A stretch of DNA of 64,000 nucleotides from Mycocentrospora acerina (GCA_022701365.1 JAKUHH010000229.1:124001-188000), one strand, 5' to 3'. Positions 30,729-42,360 are shown, counted from the first letter of the stretch. A program made the numbers and translations. Notes: generated by a model not told the origin, from the sequence alone.

Positions 30729-33700
30729 ATGTCTCGCAACGAAGCCGTAAGTTTGCCAAAAAACAACTCCCCGTGACGACTCGAGTGCTCACCATCCATT
30801 GCGCTTGCAGGTGTCGCCGCTACGCATCAACAAGACACCAACAAAACAGGGCGGCCGTCCGCTCTCTGAGATCAGCTACATGAGTCCCAGGCGCAACTCG
30901 CCGAGCTTTGACCAGACAACAAAGGTGCGCACACGCCCACTGCCTACGCATCGCCCGTCACCGTCTTTCTCCCTTTCTGCCTGCCCGTCTGCATGCGAGC
31001 CTGCTCTTCCTTCTTCCCCTTCCCGCTTGCCTCCCTCCCTCCCTCCCTCCCTACTAACACAACCATGCAGAAGGTCTATCTCGCCAAGGAGAGCTCGCCC
31101 TTCAACAACCCTGCTGGCCCACGTCTGTTCTGGCGGGAGCAGACAACCTCGCCCAAGTCGCGCTTCGAGTCGGACACGGAAAACGATGGCGTCAACTCGC
31201 CCTCTCTCCCCCTCTCGCCCAAGCGCAACTCGATCGAGAACCTGAAGAAGCAGTCACGTGTCAAGAACAGCAGCATGTTTGCCCGCGAGCAGCAGAATGA
31301 GTATGACCCTTCCTCCGTTCTCTCGCTGGACCGCCCACTGGCTGCTGGTCGGCCATTGAACGCCACGATTCAGAGCACTGTCTTTGCAGGGAACGGCCTG
31401 GCCGGCCTGCGCCAGCAGAACGCCTCGCCCATGGGCCACCGTCGCGCAGACAGCTCCACCAAGATCCCCGTCCTGAGCCCATCCAAGACGTCCCCGGCAA
31501 AGCTGCCCACACAGTCGAGCTTCTCCTCGCCCCCAACAAGAGAAGGCGAGCCTCGCGCCTCTCCCACAAAATCCTCTCTCGTCAGCAATGGCCGCTTCAA
31601 CTCGCCACAGTTCAACCCAGACTCGAGTGTCCTGTCAGACGACGAAGAGTACACCCACAAGACCCCCCGCCCTTACCTGCGCCGCCACGCTAAGAGTGTG
31701 ACCTTTGACACTGCTCCACCACAAATCACAGAGTTCGAGATGGTCACACCCGACCCGTCGGCAGCGTCTGGTTCGCGCGAGGGAAGCTACGAGTCCGAGT
31801 CGGACGAGGATGAGGACGAGGAGCTCAGCTTTGACCAGGATGACAGCTTCGACGCTTCGCTCGAGGACACTGAGAAGACACCCGTCGTGCTTCCAGAGGA
31901 CTGGCGCCACATGAGTCCAGACGCGGCAGACACATCGCTCACAAACGCCTATGATGACGTCTTCGACGGCCGCGATGACAGCCCCATGCCAGCTGCTACT
32001 CCCAATGGCCCAATGGATGGTGCACGCCGCGCTTCGACAAACTCCGAGGGCGAGTCGAGGCCTCTTCCACCTCTTCCTGGTATGCAAGCCTTTGACGACC
32101 GTCGACGACGCGACTCGAGCACCGGCTTGTCAGCTGCTGCAGAACGTGCAAGCGACCCCCGCAGGTCGCTGCCCCTGCCTCCTCAACCTGCTGGCTTTTC
32201 CAAGTCCGACCTGCTTAACCTGCGCGATAGCTCCATGTCGCTCGAGGACAGGCTGCGACTACTAAACTTTGGTGGCGATCGCAACACCGACACACCGACT
32301 CAAGAGAGCCACGACAAGAAGATTGGAGAGGACATTGGTGTCCAGGTTCACGTTGACGAAGTCGATGAGACTGATGAGACTGATGAAGTGGACGAGGTCG
32401 ATGAGGTTGATGGCGTCGATGGTGTCGATGGCGTAACCGAATCGGAGCTAGTAGACGACGAGCCTCAGGTGCCGCGCATCTCCCGCGAGTCCATCCTACG
32501 AAGGGTCAAGAGCCGCACTTTTGAAGAAGAGGAAGGCGACAGCTACGGCTACGACACCGAGGCTAGTGCTGAGCGCAGCTATGGAGACTTGGCTGATCTC
32601 GACCCTGATGTTCCTATTCCTTCTCGAGAAGTGTCGTCCAACTTCGATGAGCTCTCTCCTCCTCACTTCCCTGCCGCCGACGATGACGAGGAGGACGAAG
32701 ACAGTGTCATCCGCACATATGCTGTCGACAACACCGGCGATGTTGATGGTGAAACTGAGATCTCAGAGCTCGAGCCTTCCGAGTATGATGACTATGATCG
32801 CGAAACCTCTGTCATTCGCCATCCAGTGCCCGCTCACTCGGAGATGGAGGACGACATCAGCATGTACTCTCCCCAGCCCGATGATCAACCAACTGACCAC
32901 AGCACTGTCGACATTTCTGGGCCACCAACGCCCACAGCTGTAAACCCCTCGCCTTCGAACACAGCCGAGGTGGCCCAAGGTGATGAGAGCTTTGCCCCCC
33001 TCAAGGACAAGGAGGCGGACCTGCACCTAGATCCTCTCAAGGACTCTTTTGCTACTGCCCCAAGTCCTCTGGACACTGCCCCGAAGATGGACGCGATGCG
33101 TGATTTCCTGAGACGTCCTGCTACGCCTGAAGGTAACGACTCAGCCGAAGACGACGAGGACTCAGATACACCTAGCACACCAGACTCTGTTATCCGACAC
33201 TCGATCATCGTTTCACCGCCGGATTATGAATCCTCGCCAGAAGTCCCCCAGCGTGAAGCCACTATTCGAGGTGCTGGTGGGCGCCTGAAGACTCGTCCAT
33301 CGCTGATTCCTGATGAAATTGACATGGCAGCTACACGTCGACAGGTCAGCGGCAACTATCCTCCACCGGTTCCTGCACGAAGCCCCAAGCGTCAATCTCT
33401 CTCCCTGGAAGTTAGCCATATCGATGATGACGACTCCGAGGTTAGCCTTGCTACCAAGGAAAAGCGCATGCTCGATCTCAACCTTGGCGGTGATTCAACC
33501 GATTTGAGTTTCGGTCTTGATAAAGAGTTCGATAATATTATCGAGGCTCAAAAGGTAGACAACCTTTTTCCTTTACCCCCTTTCGCCAGATTTCCTACAT
33601 CTAGTGCTACGGCATATGACGCCTCGAGTCATGTGTCAGGTAATGGCATCAAACATACGAACAGTCCCACTAACGGCAATGTCCACGAACAGAAGGGCTA

Positions 33701-35573
33701 TCTCATGCGTCAAAACACCAAGATTGTCGTCGCCAGCAGCCGCGAATTCAGTGACGAGAAGCCCACGACAGAGACCAAGCTTGTTGTGGAAAAGATCAAG
33801 AAAGCCAGCTCCCGCAAGTCAAGTGCAGAGCGCAAGCCTGCATGGACGACCGAACCCTGGAACGGCAAGTCCCGTCGCAAGAGTCTCCGAACAGCATCAG
33901 GAAACCGTCGCACTCCCGTTACTGAGACGATTCCTCCTCTCCCTGGTCAAGAGTCTGCCGTGTCCACCGGTCTGGAAGCAGTTGCCGAGCAGGGTGATGA
34001 CGATGATGTTGAAGAGGGCGAAGAGCGTGGAAGGGTGTTTGTCAAGGTTGTTGGTGTAAAGGATCTTGACTTACCTCTGCCAAAGAGTAAGTATTCTGCG
34101 ACCCATTATTAAAATCTTGCTAACATGTACACAGACGAGACCGTCCCCTTCCAACTGACTCTTGACAACGGCCTTCATTGCGTTACAACGTCGTGGCTGG
34201 AGTTGGGTCGCTCCGCTCCCATTGGGCAAGAGTTCGAGCTCGTTGTTTTGGACGATCTTGAGTTCCAGCTTACTCTTCAGACAAAGCTTGAACCTCCGGT
34301 TCGACAACAGGTTACTGCTGCGCCTATTCACCATGTAGTCAGCCAGAAGAAGTCTCACTCGGCCTTCCGCAACCTTCTGTCCTCACCGAAAAAGCGAAAG
34401 GAGCAAGAGCGAAGAGCACAGGAAGAAGCTGATCGTATTGCACTCCAACAGCAGCAGGAAGCACAGGCTGCAGCGAAGCGTAACCACCAAGCCACTGCGT
34501 GGGATCTTCTCCACGACCTGGTTGGTCCTGATGGCTCATTCGCACGTGCCTATGTTTGCCTCAACAACCACGAGAACCAAGCTTACGGCCGTCCCTTCAC
34601 AGTCGACATTCCTTGCTTCAACGAGTGGGCTGTTGATGACACAGGCGGCAGCAGTGTGAAGAGCAAGCGTGGCGGCGTTGTTCGACGCCCCCCTTACCGC
34701 GTCGGCAAGCTCACACTTCAACTGCTGTACGTTCCGAAGCCAAAGGACGCGGGCGATGAGGACATGCCCAAGAGCATGAATGCTTGCATTCGTGAACTTC
34801 GCGAAGCAGAGGAAGTCAAAGACAAGACTTGGGAGGGTCACCTCAGCCAACAGGGTGGTGATTGCCCAGTAAGTAACTCCAACAACTCACTATTTACCAG
34901 CGTAGCTAACAAAACCTAGTATTGGCGTCGCCGCTTCTTCCGCTTGTCGGGCACCAAGCTCACAGCCTTCCATGAGACTACGCGCCAGCCGCGTGCTACA
35001 ATCAACTTGGCCAAGGCTACCAAACTCTTCGATGACAAGAGCGCTCTCAAGCAACCATCTGCAACCAAGACCGGTGGCCGACGCAAGTCAGCCTTTGCAG
35101 AGGACGAGGAGGGCTACATGTTTGTCGAAGAGGGCTTCCGTATCCGCTTTGCCAATGGTGAGGTGATTGACTTTTATGCCGACAACCGCGACCAGAAGGA
35201 GGGATGGATGAAGGTTCTCTCCGAGACTGTAGGCAAGGACATTGCCTCTGGCAAAGCCTGGACCGACATGGTACTCGAGAAGGAGCGTAAGGAGAAGGCT
35301 GCACGCACGCAAGCTCCGTCGTCAATCCCTGGTCCTGCCCAGGCCAGCCCGACTAAGCCACACCATCAGCGTACGCAGTCACACGATACTTTCGGTATGA
35401 GCAGGCCACCACCAAGCCCTCTCAAGACGCAGATGCGACCGCAGTCATCGTACGGGCCACCACCACCGGCCAAAGACCCGCGACATGCACCAGCGCCAGC
35501 ACCAAAGCAGAGAGATGGTGCAGGACTGTCTCAAGCGGGACGTAGAGAGCAGGTTCGATCGATGATTTTCTAA
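30729..35573 (+). CDS. BUD4: Bud4-type anillin-related septum protein with C-terminal PH domain
   Basis: Five exons: 30729-30746, 30811-30924, 31071-34086, 34135-34868 and 34920-35573, giving 1511 residues. The first coding exon is only 18 nt. Introns are 64, 146, 48 and 51 bp, with clear GTAAGT donors at the first, third and fourth; the second ends after a CTAAC branch site and a CCCT-rich tract. The N-terminal ~1000 residues are Ser/Pro/Asp/Glu-rich and disordered, with phospho-type SP/TP sites and an acidic DETDETDEVDEVDEVDGVDG stretch. A C2-like/anillin-homology segment follows (about 1040-1290), then a PH domain (about 1294-1450: YWRRRFFRLSGTKLTAFHE, IDFYADNRDQKEGWMKVL). Bud4 organises septins and actomyosin at septation sites; in filamentous fungi it is needed for septum formation. 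The PH domain suggests membrane lipid binding. Confidence 0.86.
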
Positions 35574-36090
35574 GTTCTTGTCTTCCTTTCTGACATTGAG
35601 CATTGATATCACGGGCTGCCATTGCTCTATTTCTGAACAATCACTTACTTGGACATGTGTTGTTTGAAGCAGTTGAACATTTTGTCCATTTCGCGCCGAC
35701 TCAAATTGGGCTTTTGGCACCGGCAGAGACGAGCTCGGGCGAGGGGTGCTGTGCGTCTCTCGTGACGCGCTCGACTATTTTGTACCACCAAAGTAATCAA
35801 CGGAGGGATGAGGATGTCGAGTTTGACATTTTTTTTTCCGCCGGCCTTTTTTTCGTTTCTTTCATTCTTGCTTTTGTTATTTTTCCATCTTCTCCTTTCA
35901 ATATTGTATTGAGCGTTTTTCCCAGTGGCTTTTTTTCATCAAGGGACATTTTTTACTGGCGCAGGTGGTTGTTTTGGTCTATGAGGGAGGAATCATGATT
36001 AACTGTTTGGATCTTCTGTGTTATGATTGCAGATGAAGAATGAATGCGAAGCAAAAGCATAGCAGGGTTTGAGATTGAGAGGGGGTGAAA

Positions 36091-36094
<4 letters not shown>

Positions 36095-36123
<29 letters not shown>
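36095..36123. repeat. (GA)n microsatellite
   Basis: About fourteen dinucleotide units, uninterrupted. Confidence 0.9.
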
Positions 36124-36258
36124 CATAGCAGAGAACGGAGTAGGATAATACACATGATTGACTGCTATATTTTGTGACTTTTCGCACATGACTATGCGAT
36201 GAGTGTTGTTGTTGTTGTAGTGATTGATGATGTCTATTCTTTTGCTGTATTCGTACAC

Positions 36259-36437
36259 GTCTGTCTGTCTGTCTACGCATATCTATCTACATCCATGCAT
36301 CCATGCATCCATGCATACATACATACATATCATGCTAAATGCTGTGCTACACTATGCTGTGCTATGCTATGCTACACCATGCCCTACCTACTTTCCTACC
36401 ATGCCATGCCATGCCATGCCACGCCACGCCACGCCAT
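36259..36437. repeat. Cluster of tetra- and pentanucleotide repeats
   Basis: CTGT, CATC/CATG and CATA units to about 36331, degenerate CTATG units to about 36375, then a CCATG array that drifts into CCACG (36399-36437). The gradual unit change suggests slippage with point mutation. Confidence 0.75.
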
Positions 36438-36781
36438 ACCATTCCAGCGGTGAAAAAAAAATCCAATAATGAAGAAGAAGAAAGAAAGAAAGAAAAAAGA
36501 ATGCCATTCCGCGTAAATAAAAAAAAAAGATCAATGCCGCGCCACACCTCGAATGTATGTATATATATAAATATATGCGCGCGGGCGTGCGTGCGTTCGT
36601 CCATCCCTGGAAGGAAGGAAGGAAGCAACCAACGATGCCAGAACCGCACTCCCTCGACGGTCCCCAAATGCAAAATGCAAAATGCCAAACAAGCGTAGAA
36701 AGAATGCAGAAAAAATAGAAAAAGAAGCTCATTTAAATGCATGCATGTTTTGAAAGGAAAAAAAAAAAGACTCCCAATAAA

Positions 36782-38943
36782 TCACATAGTCTTCCTGGCA
36801 GACCTCGCCCTCCTCCCCCCTCCCATTCCCACACCTTCAGCCTCAACACTCATGCTCATGCTCATACTACTTCCGGCGGCCCAGGCCCTGCCCCTCTCGG
36901 CGCTAAGGCGTTCCTTGAGGGCGCCCTTGCGACCTCCGCGCTTGATTTCGCGTTCTTCGCCGGGGGCGACAAAGCGGTGGACGGTTCGGTGGTCGAGGAC
37001 TCTTTCTTCCTTGTCTGATTTGCCGTCGCGCTCCGTCTTGGGCCACTTGAAGCCGTAGAGTTTGGAGTGGCGTTCGCAGCGGGGGCATTCCTTGCGGGTG
37101 TGGTAGCCGTCTTGTTGGACGAAGAGGGCGTCGCAGGTGAGGCATTCGACCCATTTGGAGTATTTGGCGGAGAGGAGGGAAGGGGAGGTGAGGTAGTCGG
37201 AGGGGTAGCGGGGGTTGGGGGTGTAGCCGTCCGAGGTGGAGGGGTGGGAGGGGATGGGTGTGCCGAGGGGTTCGTAGATGAAGCGCGAGTTGGAGCGGGT
37301 GGTGCGGGGGGCGGCGGGGGGAAGCGGGCGCGTGCGTGCGACGATTTGTTTCGTGGAGGCGTCAAAGGTGAGGTTGGAGGAGAGGGAAGATAGGGAGGAG
37401 GTCGAGGAGGAGGCGTCGTCCCAGGGTGAGAGAGGGGTGGGAGCGGATGCTGTTGTGGTTGTTACGGTGATTGTGGTTGAGTCTTCGCCAATGGTTGCGA
37501 CGCCTAGGGTAGGAATTTCTTGCAGGACTTCGGGGTCGACTTTGATCTTTGGGGAGCTGGGTTCGTCGACTGAAGTTGCGTCTGTAGAGGGTGTCGAGTT
37601 GGGAGACTCGGCTGTCAGGGGAGACTGGGGGGTTGTTTCTCGCGATGTCGAGGCGGGCGTTTCATCGAGGCCAACTGTGAGCAGACCGTCGCGCTGCTGG
37701 GTGCGGATTGATCGGGAGAATATGGAGAACTCGGTCTCTGGTTCCTCGATACTCGACACGGGGAGTTTCTGGGCGAGCGAAAATGTGCTGTGTGCCTTCT
37801 TAAGCGTCGCTTCTCGCAGGAGATCCGAGGCAGGTCGTTTGGCGGGTGAAGTCTTGGTCACAATCTTTGTACGTTTGGTGGCGGGGCTTGAATCGCTTGA
37901 GCCATTCTCACTTGCTGTGTCGTACGTTCGTTTTCTCCCGTAAGCATACCCATCCTCTGCATCCTCTGAATCGAGCTCCTCGCCCAGCTCCACTTGCGCC
38001 TGTTCTGACCCTTTACCCGCCTCTTGCTCCTTCTCTTCCACATTCTCATTCTCATTCTCATCCTCATCCTCGTCCTCGCTGTCTTCGATGCGCTTCATGG
38101 GCGCCCATCCATTTTGCAGCCGATCCTCGCACGTGTTGCATAAACACTCCTCGTTGTTCTCGCCAAAGTAATCATCGCCATAAGACACGGTAATCTCGTC
38201 TCCCTCTGCAATGGGCTTGACCGCAACAATCTGCATCCCGTCGTAGCCCTTTGTGGAGAGTCGCGCATTCGCGTCGCAGTCGTGGTTGGCGAAGCGCGCG
38301 GGCCCGAGAAACAAAGAGCGCGTCTTCTTCCTGCTCGAGATGACGAGGCTAAAGTCCTTGCGCGCCAATTCCAGTGCCGTCTCTTGCTCCTCCGTCATGG
38401 CCACCTGCACTCCCGTCAGGTACTTGATCTCCTCGCGTGGGTTGATGTCTCGCCGCGCGGTAATGGAGGCCTCGTGGTCGGTAATGGTGTATCTGTTGGT
38501 CGTGGTCACCTCAAACGGGCAGTCGGGCAAGTAGATGTTGACATATCTCCGGATGTGGCGCTTGAAGTGCTCCTGGTCCTTTTCGTCCTTGAGGCTGGCC
38601 ATGTACTTGCGCAATCCCGGCAGGCGCAAGAGTGCCAGCACGGCCTCTGCCGGGTCTTTGTCGCAGATGGCGTGGCGGCGGATCGTGTCGGCAATGTCTT
38701 CCTCGTGCAGCCCGCGCGAGGCGGAGAAGCGGCCGCCGCGATTCTTGCGGATGGCCGTCCAGTAGTACATCTAGAGGGGCCTCGTTCAGCCTGTGTCTTC
38801 TGCAGCTGCTCGCGACTGGCGTGTCGCGTGCGCGCGGAGGGGGGCCCTACCTTGTCGACCAGCGCATCCGTGATGATGTCGTCGTACGAAGCCAGCTTTT
38901 CCAGCGTCAGACCGCCCCTTTTCTCGCTGTTTCGCGGCGCCAT
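36782..38943 (-). CDS. SET9: Histone H4-K20 methyltransferase Set9
   Basis: Two exons, 38943-38851 and 38770-36782, with an 80-bp intron (GTAGGG...CTCTAG). The spliced protein has 693 residues and joins ...ALVDK to MYYWTAIRKNR, a junction typical of the family. The Suv4-20-type region spans about 1-270: the SET core has ITARRDINPREEIKYL, the cofactor/knot motif FANHDCDANA near residue 190, YGDDYFG, and a post-SET-like ECLCNTCEDRLQNGW. The C-terminal half is low complexity with a Glu/Asp/Asn run (EDEDEDENENEN), then a further Cys pattern (CLTCDALFV, HTRKECPRCERH) that may bind zinc. The enzyme methylates H4 Lys20 and supports DNA-damage checkpoint signalling in fission yeast. It diverges from uL14m over 570 bp. 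Confidence 0.93.
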
Positions 38944-39513
38944 GACTGCGCAAATGGTGACTAGAGTGGAAGGCGAGTGAAGTCGCGCAGAGAAATGTCC
39001 GTCGGGCTGGGCAGAAGCAGACAGTGGTTGCAGCCGGAAAAGGAGGTGGTTGGCGTGACGTAGGAGGGCGGTGGAGAGAGCGACCAGGCAAGACGCACCC
39101 TTGCTGTGACGACGGCGGGCAGCGGGCGGACACCAAACAGGACGGCAGCAAACAGACGGCACAAGTCAAGGCAAGGAGAGACGGCGCAGCAAACAGACCA
39201 AGGAGCGGCGGCGCGGCGGACAGCGACACGGACACAAAAGACAAGACGCAGCAACGGCGCAAAGTCGCGCTGCGATCAGCGGAGCAAGGCCGACGACCCC
39301 TGCCCGAGACCCCCAACTGACGCGCAGTGAAGGGCTGCGCGCCCACAAGCGAGAAGCCTAGCATCCCGCTGCGACGTTCTTTGGGGCGGGAAATCGCCGG
39401 CCTGCTCCCGACGACCAGCTGCAAACCTGCGAGCACGCACATTATCACCACCACCACCGCCACCACTTGCAACCAGCGTGCGCCGGACAATTGCACAGAC
39501 TGAGGCGGACACG
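38944..39513. promoter_or_regulatory. Divergent promoter SET9 / uL14m
   Basis: A 570-bp head-to-head spacer with strong GC bias. No gene or named element is supported. Confidence 0.4.
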
Positions 39514-40123
39514 ATGATTCAGCTCAAGGTACGCAGCCTCTGTTGCCATTATTGCCATGTCCATGACCATTATCATCATTATCATCTTCACCACCACCAC
39601 AACCACCAGCTCATGCCCCGCCTCTAGACCCTCGTCAACTGCATCGACAACTCGGGCGCCGCCATCGTCGAGTGCGTCAACGTCCTGCGATCAAAGCGAC
39701 CCGCCAAAGTCGGTACGTGGGGGACATGACCAGCCATCCATCCATCCATCCATCTGCACAGCAACGCAACACAGCGCAAGGAAACCACGCAAGACTAACA
39801 CTTTTTTTTCCCCTCTCACAGGCGATCGCATCGTAGTCGTCGTCAAGAAGCAGCGCAACTTTGGCCCCGAGACGGGCAACAGCGTTTCCATCAGCGCCGC
39901 CAACAAGGTCCGCCGTGGAGACGTGCGGCACGCGGTTGTGGTGCGCACGGCGAAAAAGTGGCAGCGCCCGGATGGCAGTGTCGTCAAGTTTGACGATAAT
40001 GCCTGTGTGCTGATTAATAAGGCGGGCGAGCCCATTGGGTCCAGGGTCAGCGGTGTGGTGGCTGCTGAGCTCAAGCACAAGGAGTGGTCTAAGATTTTGT
40101 CGCTGGCGCCTATGCATGTGTGA
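39514..40123 (+). CDS. MRPL38: Mitochondrial ribosomal protein uL14m
   Basis: Three exons, 39514-39528, 39628-39712 and 39822-40123; the first codes for just MIQLK. Introns are 99 bp (GTACGC...CTCTAG) and 109 bp (GTACGT...TCACAG). The spliced protein has 133 residues: MIQLKTLVNCIDNSGAAIVECVNVL, then GDRIVVVVKKQRN, RRGDVRHAVVVRTAKKWQRPDGS, FDDNACVLINKAGEPIGSRV and SKILSLAP. This is the L14 fold of the large subunit, and the length and sequence match the mitochondrial (yeast Mrpl38) rather than cytosolic form. The family lies near the intersubunit bridge. The second intron has a (CCAT)n run. Gene symbol follows yeast usage. Confidence 0.92.
39733..39753. repeat. (CCAT)n microsatellite inside uL14m intron 2
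   Basis: About five tetranucleotide units within the second intron of the uL14m gene. Confidence 0.8.
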
Positions 40124-40448
40124 GGTGGGGAGGATGACGACGAACAAAAGAGACTGGGAGACTGGGAGACTATATGTGTGTGTGTGGGAAGAAGAGATAC
40201 CAGGAAACTATCCATGTGCATGGGAAGAAGAAAAAAGACACCAAGAATCAAGAGAACAAAACACAACATCAGAGAGAATGCATTTTCAGGAGTCTATGGA
40301 GCGCTAGGATCATGTAAAATATGTATATGCCATATGCTCGGTACCCACGGGTATCAGAAGACTCGTTTCCAGGACTCCGTGCCGTAAATTATCAAATAGA
40401 GAGATAACGCCTGCCCTATGCCACGCAATGTCATGTCATGCCTGTCGT
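40124..40448. other. Convergent 3' spacer uL14m / RPB9
   Basis: A 325-bp spacer with a short (GT)n run near 40172. It holds both 3' UTRs; nothing else is seen. Confidence 0.45.
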
Positions 40449-41273
40449 TTAATCATCAAGACTCTTGTCGCCGGGCTGCGAGACGACTCCGCATCCGCAG
40501 CACACGTAGTACAATTTCTGCTTACACATTAGAAACATTCCATTAAAAAAGCCGTGAGAGGGTAACAAAAACTCACCATGCCAGTGTCGGCGGTTCGCTG
40601 CTGGGACTGGAAGAAGACGGCCTCATTCTCGCCGCATTTCATGCACTGCTTCTGCACGCGCGGCAACTACGAGCACAAAGCACAGTTAGCCAGCAGCCTC
40701 AAAAAGAAGGAGCAGGCAAGCACCAGAACAAGATGCGAGAGCGCTCATGACGAGAAATCCTCCATGTCATCGTCGTCGTATTCCTCATATTCTTCCTGCA
40801 TGTCTGTCCGCGGCTCCTCATCCTCGGCCTCGAGCACAAAGCCAGGAGCCCAGTCCTCGCCGCACTCGACACACATAATGTCCATGCCGCACATTGTGCA
40901 GCACGGCAGATCCTCGTCCGCGGAAAGGGAGGCTTGCGAAATAGAGTGGGAGAGACCAACCGTAGGATCTTGCGCCACCTCGGCCGTCACTCCGGCTGTC
41001 GCTCCGACCGTCGACGCGATTTCGTGGCGCATGACGCACGACGACGGGGCTTCTTCGACAAACGAGCAGGTGCGGCAGGCGAACATGAGCCTGTTCTCCG
41101 TCTTGTCTTCGCGCGGGAACAGCAGGTTGGAGCTGGGCGCGCAGTTAGCATCGCGTTGCACGTGCAGTGTCTCGCCCAAAAGGGGGAGAGGAGGCTTGCC
41201 ATTCGGAGCAGAAGCGGAAGAGGATGGGCTCCTTCTTGTTGGACGTCTCTTGTTCGGCGGCTGGGGAGGACAT
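40449..41273 (-). CDS. RPB9: RNA polymerase II subunit Rpb9
   Basis: Four exons, 41273-41200, 41132-40961, 40666-40577 and 40517-40449, giving 134 residues. The first intron (67 bp) starts GCAAGC and ends CCCAG after a GCTAAC branch site: a GC-AG intron. Splicing there restores FRFCSECSNLLFPREDKTEN, the first zinc ribbon (C-x2-C ... CRTC). The second intron is 294 nt (GTTGGT...CGTAG) and joins AQDPT to LPRVQKQCMKCGENEAVFFQ; the third (59 bp) joins QQRTADTGM to KLYYVCCGCG. The second ribbon is thus C-x2-C ... C-C-x-C. Rpb9 supports start-site choice, TFIIS-stimulated transcript cleavage and transcription fidelity. The second intron can be read through for 71 codons; see findings. It diverges from the Pin1/Ess1 gene over 358 bp. 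Confidence 0.9.
41133..41199 (-). other. GC-AG intron in RPB9
   Basis: Donor G|GCAAGC and acceptor CCCAG with a branch-like GCTAAC. No GT donor nearby rebuilds the conserved C-x2-C ribbon, whereas this one does exactly. Confidence 0.85.
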
Positions 41274-41631
41274 TTTGGCGGGTGTTTTTTGTGGAAGTTA
41301 TCTGGGAGATGCTGTATTGCGGGTTGTGTATTCAAGACGTGGTACACGGTGTGTGAAGGTGGTGTTGCGGGGGGGTGGCAGAGGCAAAGAGTCAGAATGG
41401 AATGTATTTTGATATTCAACGCGAGACCCCCCCTGGTCTGCGCTCTGTCACGCAGCATCGGGTCGGCGCTTTGTCCCCGCATTTCGATCGCCAGCCGCAG
41501 CGTGCCAGGTTGAACGTCCCTGCAACCTCACGTCTCTATATTCACACTCTGTCAATCGTTGCGCCTACTGCTCCTCGCTTACAGCAATCCCACAGCATCA
41601 ATTCAGCCTACGAAAACACTACACGCCAGCC
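41274..41631. promoter_or_regulatory. Divergent promoter RPB9 / Pin1-type isomerase
   Basis: A 358-bp head-to-head spacer serving two genes that both act on RNA polymerase II. No specific element is identified. Confidence 0.5.
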
Positions 41632-42360
41632 ATGGTATGCTCCATCGCCAGCCTCGTTCGCTTGTCCACAGCTCACACTTCACACAGTCTAGCGAAACTG
41701 GTCTTCCTGAGGGGTGGGAGATACGTCACTCCAACTCCAAGAACCTGCCCTACTACTTCCAGGCGTCGACAAAGGACTCGCGATGGGAGCCGCCCGCGGG
41801 CACAAACTCGGAGACGCTGAAGCAGTACATGGCCGCCAACCATAGCTCAAAGGGCGTTGCGCCTGCTGGCTACGGGAGCTCGGCTGGCAAGATTCGATGC
41901 GCCCACCTTCTCGTCAAGCACAAGGACAGCCGACGCCCGGCAAGTTGGAGGGAGCCCAAGATCACTCGCGACAAGCAAGAGGCCGAAGAGCTCATCAGAG
42001 GGTACCAGAACCAAATCAAGGCCTACGAGGGTGTCGACGGCTACGGCGACTATCCTGCCAAGTCGCTGTCCGAGTTGGCAACGACCGAGTCGGACTGCAG
42101 CAGCGCGCGGAAGGGTGGTGATTTGTAAGTGCACTAGCAGCATGTGTTAACACGACCGAGTCATAGCTAACGCCTGGTAGGGGGTTCTTCGGGCAAGGAG
42201 ACATGCAAAAGGAGTTTGAAGAGGCGGCTTTCAAGCTAAACAAGGGCGAAGTGAGCGACATGGTCGTGACGGCGTCTGGCGTCCACTTGATCCAAAGGTT
42301 TGCGACAAAGGCCACCCCGCGCCGCTCAACGCTGACCAGATGTGTAATAGGCTCGAGTGA
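41632..42360 (+). CDS. ESS1: Pin1/Ess1 peptidyl-prolyl isomerase (WW + parvulin)
   Basis: Four exons: 41632-41634 (the ATG alone), 41688-42124, 42181-42297 and 42351-42360 (10 nt), giving 188 residues. Introns are 53, 56 and 53 bp. The WW domain (about 5-37) has GLPEGWEIRHSNSKN and FQASTKDSRWEPP. The parvulin domain follows at about 70-188: IRCAHLLVKHKDSRRP, ATTESDCSSARKGGDLGFFG with the catalytic-type Cys and the FFGQGDM loop, and ASGVHLIQRLE at the end. The enzyme isomerises phospho-Ser/Thr-Pro bonds, notably in the RNA polymerase II CTD, in the nucleus. Both terminal exons are needed to give the conserved ends (MSSETGLP and QRLE). It is slightly longer than yeast Ess1 because of the linker. 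Confidence 0.93.

Larger units (their letters stand above)
35574..36781. other. Convergent 3' spacer BUD4 / SET9, microsatellite-dense
   Basis: This 1.2-kb spacer carries a (GA)n tract, mixed CATC/CATG/CATA tetranucleotides and a CCATG/CCACG pentanucleotide array, poly-A and poly-T runs, and the 3' ends of two convergent genes. Open frames here follow repeat sequence and are not credible genes. Confidence 0.6.

Noticed and set aside
36199..36698. Overlapping open frames of 80-120 codons in the BUD4/SET9 spacer
   Set aside because: They translate microsatellite sequence into His/Ala/Met/Cys repeats and have no gene structure.
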